Part shown: positions 1 to 8,800 of the stretch, piece by piece | Layout: every line of letters begins with the position of its first letter | Numbering within the stretch: the first letter of the stretch is position 1 | Source of the DNA: a virus | Strand: one strand, 5' to 3' | Virus record (IMG/VR): IMGVR_UViG_3300030060_006665 | Coordinates: 1 to 38,575 of that record | Length of the DNA: 38,575 bases | Notes under the pieces: generated by a model | Database searches by the model: none | Seen by the model: only the letters and a program-made list of their open reading frames with translations | Told to the model about the DNA's origin: nothing | Position numbers and translations under genes: made by a program

Positions 1-79
1 CACCTTTGCTTCCAGGCTTACGCATTTTCTCGCCGCTACCTTTGGCGATCCGCTTACGCTTAGCGTGGATATTAGCGTA
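1..79. repeat. Terminal direct repeat, left copy
   Basis: Bases 1-79 match 38497-38575 at 78 of 79 positions; bases 3-79 are identical. The single difference (base 2 A versus 38498 G) falls at the third position of a Gly codon (GGT versus GGC) in the minus-strand gene crossing the join. The most likely meaning is end overlap of a circular assembly rather than a physical terminal repeat, because a gene is continuous through it. Confidence 0.95.
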
Positions 80-103
80 TAGCCCCTTCTTCTTAACCGG
101 CAT
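1..103 (-). CDS. Small basic phage protein, N-terminal part (gene continues across the circular join)
   Basis: This is the 5' part of a 55-aa protein whose remainder lies at 38432-38496 on the other side of the join. It starts MPVKKKGLYANIHAKRKRI and continues with AKGSGEKMRKPGSKG. Joining the two pieces over the 38,496-bp circle gives exactly 56 codons with no frame change, which is strong evidence that the molecule is circular. The protein is almost entirely Lys, Arg, Gly and Ala, with no hydrophobic segment, so it is probably nucleic-acid binding or a minor virion component. I recall closely similar short proteins in marine phage genomes, but the function is unknown. The start overlaps the end of the preceding gene (93-281) by 11 nt. 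Confidence 0.8.
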   Translation of the reverse strand, partial: MPVKKKGLYANIHAKRKRIAKGSGEKMRKPGSKG

Positions 104-281
104 TACCACCTCCACTTAAGTCCTGCCGTTGCTTGCCAGTTTGGGTCTTGTCCCCATTCACCTGTTGCCAATAGTCCCGCCGTAAGATCAAGCTTCTCAT
201 CAAGTCTGTGACGCATATCAGCAGTAGCACTCCACCTATCAGTGTTCCCACCGAGAGAAAGATCAAGGCCCCCGGATTCAT
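93..281 (-). CDS. Small single-span membrane protein, lysis-region candidate
   Basis: A 62-aa protein with one clear hydrophobic segment (about residues 5-27, ALIFLSVGTLIGGVLLLICV) followed by a charged, polar C-terminal tail rich in Gln, Lys and Gly. There is no lipobox, so it is not an outer-membrane spanin lipoprotein. It lies 12 bp after a holin-like gene (294-533) in the late operon, so a role in lysis (accessory holin or inner-membrane spanin-like) is possible but inferred only from position and topology. It overlaps the following basic-protein gene by 11 nt, which fits translational coupling. Confidence 0.7.
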   Translation of the reverse strand: MNPGALIFLSVGTLIGGVLLLICVTDLMRSLILRRDYWQQVNGDKTQTGKQRQDLSGGGNAG

Positions 282-293
282 CGTCCGCTAAAC

Positions 294-533
294 CTAGGAT
301 TTTGGCTGGTCGGATGAGGGGGCCGGGGAGTTTCCCGATGCAGTCTCTACCGCAGCACGCTTCTGCTTCGCCACGTCTTCGAGGGAGATGCCCATGACAC
401 CGGCCACAGCGCCCAAGGAAGAAGCGATGATCGCCTCGGTAGGCAAGCTGGGAAAGAAGTGCTTAGCCAGGATCGGCAGAACAGCAGCCAGAATACTGAG
501 CCACAGTTTGCGTGATTTCATCTTGTCGGACAT
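294..533 (-). CDS. Holin-like protein with two membrane segments
   Basis: A 79-aa protein with a positively charged N-terminus (MSDKMKSRK), a first hydrophobic segment at about residues 10-27, a short Pro-containing turn, a second weaker hydrophobic segment at about 33-50, and a charged, Ser/Pro-rich tail. Two spans in fewer than 100 residues, a charged tail and a place in the lysis region downstream of the endolysin match the general pattern of small holins. The start is supported by an AAGGAG Shine-Dalgarno six bases upstream of ATG. The identification rests on topology and context, not on a family motif. Confidence 0.65.
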   Translation of the reverse strand: MSDKMKSRKLWLSILAAVLPILAKHFFPSLPTEAIIASSLGAVAGVMGISLEDVAKQKRAAVETASGNSPAPSSDQPKS

Positions 534-551
534 GACAACTCCTTGCGTTTA

Positions 552-944
552 TTAACCTTTAAGTGCGGCGATTAAATCCGCCTTCTTCATCTTCTTGTAG
601 TTGCTCACACTGCGCTCTTTCGCATACTCGCGCAATGTAGAGACCGTCATCGAGTCCCAGTCGTGCTGTGGGGCAGCGGTCTTTTTAGGTGCAGCCTTCT
701 TGGGCGCAGGCTTGTTGTATCCTGCAGCATCCAATGCCTCCTGCATGAGAATCTCAATGCCCTTTACAACGCCATCGAGCCTCGAAACCGTACCCAGCGA
801 CAAGCAATCAACACACTCTGCATGGTCCGCACTCGCTTCGGGCACAAGCAAAGCCACCTTGCTACCCACAACAACGCGCTGCCGAACATCAGCCGCCTGC
901 CATTCCTTCTCGCCACTCTTAGTTACCACCACTAGCTTAAACAT
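552..944 (-). CDS. Protein with C-terminal SAP/Rho-N-like helical domain
   Basis: A 130-aa protein in two parts. Residues 1-75 form a mixed alpha/beta region containing a CVDC pair. Then comes a Lys/Pro/Ala linker (about 77-92, repeated PKKAAPKK type), then a C-terminal 37-residue segment with the pattern MTVSTLREYAKERSV...KKADLIAAL. That pattern is typical of SAP or Rho N-terminal-like helix-extended-helix domains, which bind DNA or RNA. It could be a virion-associated nucleic-acid-binding protein. It is a late gene between structural/adhesin-like genes and the holin candidate. A GGGAG ribosome site precedes the ATG. Confidence 0.75.
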   Translation of the reverse strand: MFKLVVVTKSGEKEWQAADVRQRVVVGSKVALLVPEASADHAECVDCLSLGTVSRLDGVVKGIEILMQEALDAAGYNKPAPKKAAPKKTAAPQHDWDSMTVSTLREYAKERSVSNYKKMKKADLIAALKG

Positions 945-953
945 AACTGCTCC

Positions 954-1253
954 CTACTCGAACCAGACAACACTGTACGTGCCAGTGTTAGCCGCTGCGA
1001 AAACATGAATATTTGCACCTTGTCCGACAGCAAATTCCAGCGAAGCACCAGGCTCAACCAGGATACCCTTGGCTGTGCCGGAGCCACTGCTGCCAACCCT
1101 GATGTTAATCGGACCCAGGTTACTAATGATGCAGTAAGTACCTTTGACTTCCAGCTTCTCGAACGTGTTGTTCGGAGTTGTATCGTCGTCAATCGTTTGA
1201 GTGTCGGCATCCCAAACAAAGTTATTGCGCGCCAGTTTACTGTTGTAATCCAT
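954..1253 (-). CDS. Small beta-rich protein, possible virion decoration or fibre accessory
   Basis: A 99-aa acidic protein without membrane segments. The sequence alternates short hydrophobic strands with Gly, Asn and Ser turns (for example YCIISNLGPINIRVG, then GILVEPGASLEFAVGQ and ending TGTYSVVWFE). This looks like a small beta-sandwich or jelly-roll, a pattern common in phage capsid decoration or tail accessory proteins. I do not recognise the family. It follows the 69-aa gene by 2 bp in the late operon. A GAGGAA ribosome site supports the ATG start. Confidence 0.65.
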   Translation of the reverse strand: MDYNSKLARNNFVWDADTQTIDDDTTPNNTFEKLEVKGTYCIISNLGPINIRVGSSGSGTAKGILVEPGASLEFAVGQGANIHVFAAANTGTYSVVWFE

Positions 1254-1255
1254 CT

Positions 1256-1465
1256 TTACGGTTCCTCATTCCATTCAGGCTTTGCTACTTCCTCAAGTGC
1301 TTCAGCATGTGTTAACTGTGTACACCCAGTCGGAACCGGGTCTAGTTGCGTTAGTCGCTTAGTAAGACCTTTGTCATCCGAAGAGACACGGACCCAAGGG
1401 GTTTCCGTGATAGCCTCTACAGCATCCTTCGGACCAAGGTAATAATAATGAACTGGATAACTCAT
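1256..1465 (-). CDS. Small hypothetical protein following the LamG-like gene
   Basis: A 69-aa protein, beginning MSYPVHYYYLGP and ending in an acidic segment (EWNEEP). No membrane span or motif is recognisable. Its ATG overlaps the stop codon of the upstream LamG-like gene in an ATGA arrangement, so the two are probably translated in a coupled way. That suggests a partner of the adhesin-like protein, for example an assembly factor or tip peptide, but this is inference from coupling only. Confidence 0.65.
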   Translation of the reverse strand: MSYPVHYYYLGPKDAVEAITETPWVRVSSDDKGLTKRLTQLDPVPTGCTQLTHAEALEEVAKPEWNEEP

Positions 1466-2466
1466 CCGTTCCTGCCAATCACAATACCTGCATTGCGAGC
1501 AATCTCATCAACCGTAAGGTGCCTGGTCCATGCCCTGAAAGTATCCATCTGACCCTCAAAGGTTTGATTGTTATAAATGTTCGTACCAATAAAATATGCA
1601 CGCTGCTGTGCAACATTAGTAAGCGGGTGAATACCTAAGTTAAACGTAATGGTGCCACTACCGGAATAGTTGCCGCCCATCATACTGGTGTCCATAATAC
1701 TGAAGGTTGTAGCGTTGATCTTTGTAATTGGAAGAGTCTGATTGTTTAACGCTGACCATGGCATTCCTGATAAACCGGAGAAGACAACAAAGTCCCCTGT
1801 AGATAAATCGTGATTAGCAGTGCAGGTTACAACCCCAGGGTTAGCAGCAGTAATACCACTAATAGTCCTTGTCTGGTTCTGACTTGTGGCGACCAACTCC
1901 CCATCAAGATAAAGATCGCCATAACCATTCGGCGCTACATTCGTTATCCTGTAGTTAATAGCAATGTGATGCCAGGTATTAGCTGTTAGATTCTTGCTGG
2001 CAGCAAGAGTCCAGTTAGTACCCCCATTGTACCCACCAAGCTGAAGGCCGTTAACAGAATCCCAAATGGTTCCAAGGTTGTAGTTCCACCAAGCATGCCG
2101 CATTGTTTTACTTAAATCAGAATAAGCAGCGACCTCGAAGCACCTGTCGACTGTAAACAGTCCGCCGCCCAAATTAGTGTAAGCACAAATGGGATTGGTA
2201 GCATGATTAGAATAGGAGCCAGCAAGACCCGTGTGGCTAGTTCCGTCAAGGCCCTGACCAGATCCGCACTTATCACCAGCACCATCAAAGATCGGCCAAT
2301 CACCGGCAGACATAACTATGTTACCGTAGTCAATATTGACACCAGTCAGGTTCGCCAGGTTGTACCATTTAAGGTTGTCACTATCCCCAGATGCACGCTC
2401 AAAACGCAAACCAAGATTGCCATTAGTCAGAGGACGCTTGCGATTTAAGGTTCTACGCCTAGCCAT
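1462..2466 (-). CDS. LamG/concanavalin-A-like virion protein with inserted E1_FCCH-like module
   Basis: A 334-aa protein starting MARRRTLNRKRPL at ATG 2466; an upstream in-frame start at 2529 is less likely because it lies deep in the endolysin gene. The body has features of a LamG-type jelly roll: GLQLGGYNGGTNWTL, WHHIAINYRI, GDLYLDGELVA, and a closing GQMDTFRAWTRHLTVDEI segment. About residues 202-259 match the small ITAANPGVVTC...GDFVVFSGLSGM...NATTFSI pattern found in phage proteins and named after the E1 FCCH domain. Function is probably carbohydrate or cell-surface binding by the virion. It overlaps the endolysin gene by 8 nt and the next gene by an ATGA. Confidence 0.75.
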   Translation of the reverse strand: MARRRTLNRKRPLTNGNLGLRFERASGDSDNLKWYNLANLTGVNIDYGNIVMSAGDWPIFDGAGDKCGSGQGLDGTSHTGLAGSYSNHATNPICAYTNLGGGLFTVDRCFEVAAYSDLSKTMRHAWWNYNLGTIWDSVNGLQLGGYNGGTNWTLAASKNLTANTWHHIAINYRITNVAPNGYGDLYLDGELVATSQNQTRTISGITAANPGVVTCTANHDLSTGDFVVFSGLSGMPWSALNNQTLPITKINATTFSIMDTSMMGGNYSGSGTITFNLGIHPLTNVAQQRAYFIGTNIYNNQTFEGQMDTFRAWTRHLTVDEIARNAGIVIGRNG

Positions 2467-2845
2467 TCCAACGAGCCTTCCCAGGACGGATGTCATAATG
2501 CACAAATGTATTATACAATCCAAGTCCACCAGGCGGAATATGCTTACTATCTACAAGCGATTCAATAACTTCATGCAGTTCTTCTGTTGAGCAGCCCAGT
2601 GGTTTGAGATCGGCAGCAATGCCACTGAGGTGCTGGGAGTTCTTCGCACCCCCCACGCTCTCGTTGTGCTCTTGGCACCTGTAAGCAGAGTTGATCTTAA
2701 GGGGTACTCCAGCTGCGTTTCTAATCTTCTGCAGCGCCCAGGCAAGATGGCGGGTGGCGTAAGCATTAGGTGGAGCACCAAGGCATTTGCCGCACTTGCA
2801 GTAGAACTCGTTCGGTTTAAAGTTTGGTGGGTATCCTGCGTTCAT
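2459..2845 (-). CDS. Endolysin, M15-family zinc peptidase (D-Ala-D-Ala carboxypeptidase-like)
   Basis: A 128-aa protein that should cleave the peptide part of peptidoglycan at lysis. The M15 signature is clear: SAYRC at about 53-57, then SQHLSGIAAD with zinc ligands His72 and Asp79, and a C-terminal FVHYDIRPGKARW segment with the third ligand His116. An N-terminal CKCGKC cluster (16-21) is also typical of these short phage M15 enzymes. There is no signal peptide, so export requires a holin; candidates lie at 294-533 and 37930-38304. The start overlaps the stop of the giant ejection protein in an ATGA. The length is normal for a single-domain phage M15 endolysin. Confidence 0.92.
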   Translation of the reverse strand: MNAGYPPNFKPNEFYCKCGKCLGAPPNAYATRHLAWALQKIRNAAGVPLKINSAYRCQEHNESVGGAKNSQHLSGIAADLKPLGCSTEELHEVIESLVDSKHIPPGGLGLYNTFVHYDIRPGKARWNG

Positions 2846-5800
2846 TCTACTAAGTCCCCTGCTGCAAATGGTGTGACGCCTGCGTCTCCCAAAGTCGCAT
2901 CAATCTCTTCTGCCAACTTACTCGCTTCTTCCTGCGCTTCCTGCTGCTGCTTGCGTGTCATGCGACCGAAGCCAGCCTTGAGCATTTTAATTGGTTTACC
3001 CTGAGTGCGCTTGCCTGTCTTTGGATCTTGCGGCGCCAGAAAGTCTGCAAACAATATGATTTTCTCGAGACGCTTCTTGATTGCCTCGTCTCGCATTTCC
3101 TCTGTTATGTCTTCGTTTGCTTGCAGCTTTTTAATATCACGCTTTGCTTCGGCAATAATCGCAGTGCGAAAGTGCTCGAGAAAGCGAGTAAATTTAGTCG
3201 GATTTAGCTTCTGAAAGTAACGACCAAGCATCACCTTGATAGGGTACGCACGCAGGGGCATGTTATCTTCCGACACTTCGCTCATGTACTTATGCCAAGT
3301 GCTAAACTCGTTGAGTGGGTTTACGTATGCAGCAACGACATCAGCTGCTCCAGACATGTAACCGGGAGCCAGCGTGTTCACCGCCATGCGCGCCAAGTCA
3401 CCAGTTGTCTTAATCTGCCTGTTAAACTGATCTCGCCCTGTCGCCATGGCGTTAATAAACGACATCATAGGTGGCTGACCCAAAAGCATCTTTGCCAGAA
3501 ATGCAAAGTTTGGCTCCTCTCGCCGCAACTCACGCATGAAATCATCTTCGATGTCCGGTCGTAACGCTTTGTTGATAGCAGCCATCGCATACCCGAACCC
3601 GGTCATGTAGTTCCGAGTGCCGAGAGAAATGTAACCCAGACCTTCTTTGTCAAAGACTGCGCCGAACGAAAGATACTCTGGCAACATGTCGCGCAACTCA
3701 TCTAGCTCTACATTAGACTGCTGCGCTTTGCCGCTATTAAGCAGCATGGATCGACGAACAGCTGCTTGCATTTCATATCTAGCAATATCCATCATAAACG
3801 CTGGGTCTTTGGTGCGAAACGGCAACTCCGTCGACAATGCTGAATGGTACCCGATACCACGTTTTGCAAACGGTATATCTAAAGCCTTTAAACCCCACGT
3901 CAGAAATGGACCAAAGAAGACACCATTCATGCGACGAGCCAGCAGAAGCATTCCTGGTACGTTGCTGTAATCAAAGTAAAGAGCATTCGACCAACTCATA
4001 GCGCTTTCAGCCATCAGCCTACTCATTGCATCTGGCTTGCCAGGTATAGAAACACCATCGACAACCTGACGATTTGGCTTCGCTATATCGACAACTTGAG
4101 ACTTACCGAAGTCCTTACGATCACCAACGACTCGTTGCACCTGAAACTTCGACTCACTAATACGGCGAATGCGCCCGATCGGAGTCCCCTTAACGTGATC
4201 CATCAGGGTAACCTCGCCGCCGATCTGCATCTTGCGCGCATTTCTTTTGCCAAAGCGCATGATCATTAAAGCGTCAGTTTGTTTAAACGTAGCGTCCGAA
4301 GAGCGATACGCCTCGACTGCCTTTCGGGAGATCTGGCGCAATCCTGGCAACGTTTGCGGTGCCTCGACCGCCTTAACGACACCAGCGGTGTATGGGTCCA
4401 TATTTTGAAAGCGCATCGCATCTTCCATAAGACCGCCCTCGGCATCGATGAACGACTTGTCTAGGTACCCGGTTTCCTCTAGGGCTTTCATGCTGTCGAT
4501 GTCATCTGCCAGTGCTGCCGATCTCGGCGACTTGTTGCGCAACAACTCGACCTGCCGCTTCGGGTTATTTGCAATGCGATAAAGACCGTAGGCTTGGTAA
4601 ACTTCTCCCATCACCGTATGTGGCAATGATCCATCTCGTGCACCCTTTGCCAGTGCAGCCGACACCACGTTGGTAATAAACGTCGCAGGACGCAAAGCAG
4701 TTAGGTTTACGTTTTGAGCCCTACCAATACCCTGCATCATTTTAACAAACGAGTTATCACCAAAAGCTGTGAGCGCATTAGACGTGCCGTACATCCACCC
4801 GAGTGACGATGTCATGCCTTGGTCCATAAAGACTTTGGCTCCGCCATCACCAGTAACATTGGTTCTCTGCAGCTGTTCCGCACCTGCATAAGAGCGCTTC
4901 TGCAAAACGTCTTTTGGTTCAACAAGTCCCTTTGGATACTGCAGGGTAGGGTCAGGTGCCATGCCAACCTCTACGCTGCCGCCTGGAATAAGTCCGTCCT
5001 GAAACTCGGTGTATTGGTTTGTTTTCTCCAGCGACTTAATGAATGCCTCACGCGCTGCCGGAATACTATTCGGGGCTACGCCTTCTTCTTTAAGCACGCG
5101 TGCTATTAACGCAGAGCCTTCTTCGCTCAACGCCCACTCACGCATAAACGAGAGTCCTGAATCTTTGGGCACTTGAATTTTACCTGGCAGTCGATCCCTG
5201 ACTGCAAAGAAACGCACGACACTTGCTAGGTATTGTTGCGACCTTGGACCCTGGTTCCAAACCTTGCGCATGGTTTCAAGCTGCCGTGCACGGCTAGGTG
5301 CGCCGGGTACCTCGGCCTGAGAAACTAATCCCATTTCGCTAACAGACCAATCGTTAGCAATCTTGCGCTGCATGTTTCCCTCTAGGTAACTACCCAGAGT
5401 GATCAGCGCCTCCTGCCGGTACTGCTTCATTTTCCTAGGGCTGATCTTCAACGCTTTCATTGCTGCTGGATCTTGCAGAACCTGGAACAACTCATCCTTA
5501 AAGTTAATCGTGTCGTCGCCAATCTTAAACACAGGGTTATTGCGCAGCAGGTGAAACCCACTCTTGCCGCCCTTGGGAATGCTTTGGCCCTGTGTGCGCA
5601 CCATGCCCATATCCATAGCGGCGCTCTCTACCCACATCCTGGTTCTGCTAACTAGCTCACCGCGACTGCGCGCCAGCTTAGCCCTGCTCATGCCGTTCTG
5701 TGCAGCAATGTTATCGAGGACTCTGTTGGTGACATGTGTTACGAACTTGTTGCGGAAGTTGGGCGAGCGAAGCATCGACTGCGTTGCCTGCCCCATTACC

Positions 5801-8800
5801 AACTCAGCAACCACCTGCTGCAAAGCGCGCTGAGCAAACGCTCTTCCGCCAGATCGACCTGGAGATTCCTTTAGTTTCTGCAGCAGATCGTTCAAAGACC
5901 TAAACTTGCCGAGGCTTGCTGCACTGCCCTCACCGAACCCGACACCAGTCTCTGCATACTTAGCAGCAAACTCGTTAATAGCTTTTACGGCAAAGGCAGC
6001 TTCATCGCCCTTCAAATTTGCCAACGTGTTGAGAACAGTAGCCATAGGAAGAGCATCGTCAGAAACGCTTGCCCCCGCTTGGAACGAACTAAACCGCCCA
6101 TCTTCTGGATTGTAAGTGGAAACTTTATCCTGCGTGCGCACAGTTCCTGGTGTTTCGACAACTTCGCCTAGCGATGTGCGAGCCTGTACGCCAACGCTTT
6201 CAGTCCAGCGCTTGTTTATGTCGGCATTAGCATCATCCAGCACGGCCACTTCCGCCTCGTAGCGCGCCTTTTCTTGAGCAAGTCTCTGGTTGCGTATCTC
6301 TTCTGCTCGCTGCAGCGAGGTCTTCGTCCTAGCCGCAATAGTGCCGCCCTCTCGCAATGTAGCTGCTTGCGCCTCAGCAAGTTCTGCCATGCGCGATTCG
6401 TACAGGGACATCTGACCACGGAACTTTGCATTCTCGGCAAGCCGGGCTCGCTCTAGCTGCTCGAGCGCAGCTTCATACCTTGTCTGTTTGTCTTGAATTT
6501 TGTCGTTAAGTTTCTCGATCTTCTTATCTAGTCTTAAGCGACTTGCCTCGTCGCTTGTGGACCGCTGCGCTTGCAACTCTTCCATCTGCTTGCGTAGCTT
6601 TAACAGTTCCTGCTTTCCTGGGTACTTCTGGTTCTTTGTAAAACCAAGAGCTGTAGGAAGCCGACCACCAGTTCCGTTTAGCGTATTTGCTGTAGTATCC
6701 ATCATCGCAGATTTGCGATCCATGTCACGCTGCAGTGCCAGCATCTTCTCACGAGCCCTGCGTGGCGTTTTAACATTAGCAACCGCTTCGGTGTCGAAGT
6801 CAGCAAACTCAGGTGAGTCCGCATCATCGATGCCAAGCCTTTCCCTGGCCTCTGCCTCTGCCTTCTTTGCGTTCTCGTACCGTTGCTCGAGATCAGCTAA
6901 CTTCTCTGCGTTTTCCTTGCGCAGTTTCTCAGTGTACTTATCTGCTCTAGTGCCAGCTTTTTGCGCCACAGATGCTTCAGCATCCATGCGCCGCTTCTGC
7001 AAAGCTAGCTCAATCTTTGCGTTTCTAGCTGCATGCTTTGCGTCAGCGTAAGAGTACCCCTCTCTAACGCGCTCGAACAACTGTATAAATCCAGGCTCTG
7101 GAACATGCTGCGCATAATCAAAAGCAATTTCCCCAGCGATCCTTCCGAACTTGCGATTGTACAGTTTTGGCAGTTCTTCATTAAGAGCGATGCGCTCGTT
7201 TTGCGCCGTCTTTAACTGGTCGTTGAGTTCCTTGGTGCGCAGTTCTGGTGCTGTATCTTCGATAGCTGCGATCGTCTCGCTCAACGACTCAACCTGTTGC
7301 CGCATACCTGCATACTCAGGATCGGCTTCAACTAAAGTCTTTACCTTTGCGTGCATCATTGCTGCTTCTGGGCTTGCATCTCGCAACTGCTTTGCAGTGA
7401 CGCCCATGCCACCTTCAGCCGCAGCAACGCCCTCCAGCTCCATCGCATCGAGCAGTCCACGATTCATCGCAACCACATCAGCAGATGCCTGCTGGCTTTC
7501 ATCGAGAAGACCCCGCATGCTGGACTCAGCATCCCAATTGTTTTGCGCTGTCACTTCAGAAAACGCTCGACGCATTGCAGCCGGAACACGGACGATCTGT
7601 TTGGCAACAGCAAGCCTCGCCCCGGCATTTGTCAAACCACCGAGAAACGCACCAGCAATAGCAGCTTCTGGCCCCGCAATAGAGGCGCCGACTAAAGCCC
7701 CCTTTGCAGCGCCGCCAAGAGTTTTTGAGCGCGCAATAGCTGTAGCCTCTTCCGCCATCGCTACGGAAAGTTCGCTCAGTGCGTTGTTTGCTTTCATGCG
7801 AGCAACCTGCTCAACGACTCGCTTGTTTACCATTTGGTAGAAGGGGTTTTTCTCCATCTTAGCCATGCGATCGCGCAAGATATCGAGCACTTTCGGGTTG
7901 TTCAGCCCCGCAGCGCGTCGCTCTGCATCAGCAACCAACAGATCAAAGTACTCGTCTGCACCAGCTTTCTTCATGGTTGCCTGGATGCGAGCACGCATTC
8001 CGGTTGCGCCTGCGTGACCAACTTTAGCCAGTGCGTTTAATACGGGAGTTACGGCCGCCAAAGTACTTAATAAGCCACCAGACAGGCTCTGACCGAGGCG
8101 AGCCATAATACTGTTTGGCCCACCCAGCTTCCAGCCTCCGACTGGACCCATCTCAAAAAAGAAGGTCTGCTTGTTGTATGGATCGACACCAGTAATAGCC
8201 ACCGTCGCACCGAGAAATCCTGGCGCAAGACCAACAGTGTCTGCGTAACCACGAGCCATGCCAGCAACAAGATTTTCGTCAAATCCCCGGTTGTCTAACT
8301 CCCGTCCAAGTTCTGCAGGCGATGGCAAAATCAATGAACCCATCCAGGCTGTTCCTGCAACGAGATCTGCCAAATCATGCATCTGCGCATCGGTAAACGT
8401 ACCGAAATTCTGCATTGCATTAGTAGTCGAGGTCCAAGTCTTAAAGTCTTTCGTCCTGCCTTCAGTGACGGCACGCATTGCGCTGTAGGCTTCTAAGGAT
8501 CGGCGCAATGGGTTGGAGGCAAGGCGCTCTGGGATCTCGCCGCCGTACATGTGCCGCATCTCATCGGCGACCTTCTTGCCGTACGCCTCGTCCCACTTTT
8601 CTGGAGCCAAAGAGTGATCGAACGTGCGCAACATTGGTGACTTTAATGGGTCTATGTTCTCGACTAGATGCGACCACATTTGCTGCGATGGGTTTTGCCA
8701 CTTGCTGTCGTCAACGAGACCATCGCCACCAGCCTGTCTCGATGCCCAATCTACTGTCATCATGGTGCCATCTAGCAAAGTGCCAGAAACGCTTGCTGTA

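Noticed and set aside
7151-7840. 229-aa open frame on the plus strand inside the giant gene
   Set aside because: Antisense shadow of Ala/Glu/Lys-rich coding sequence. Its product is a Ser/Ala/Arg-rich artefact with no ribosome site, and the minus frame is clearly coding.
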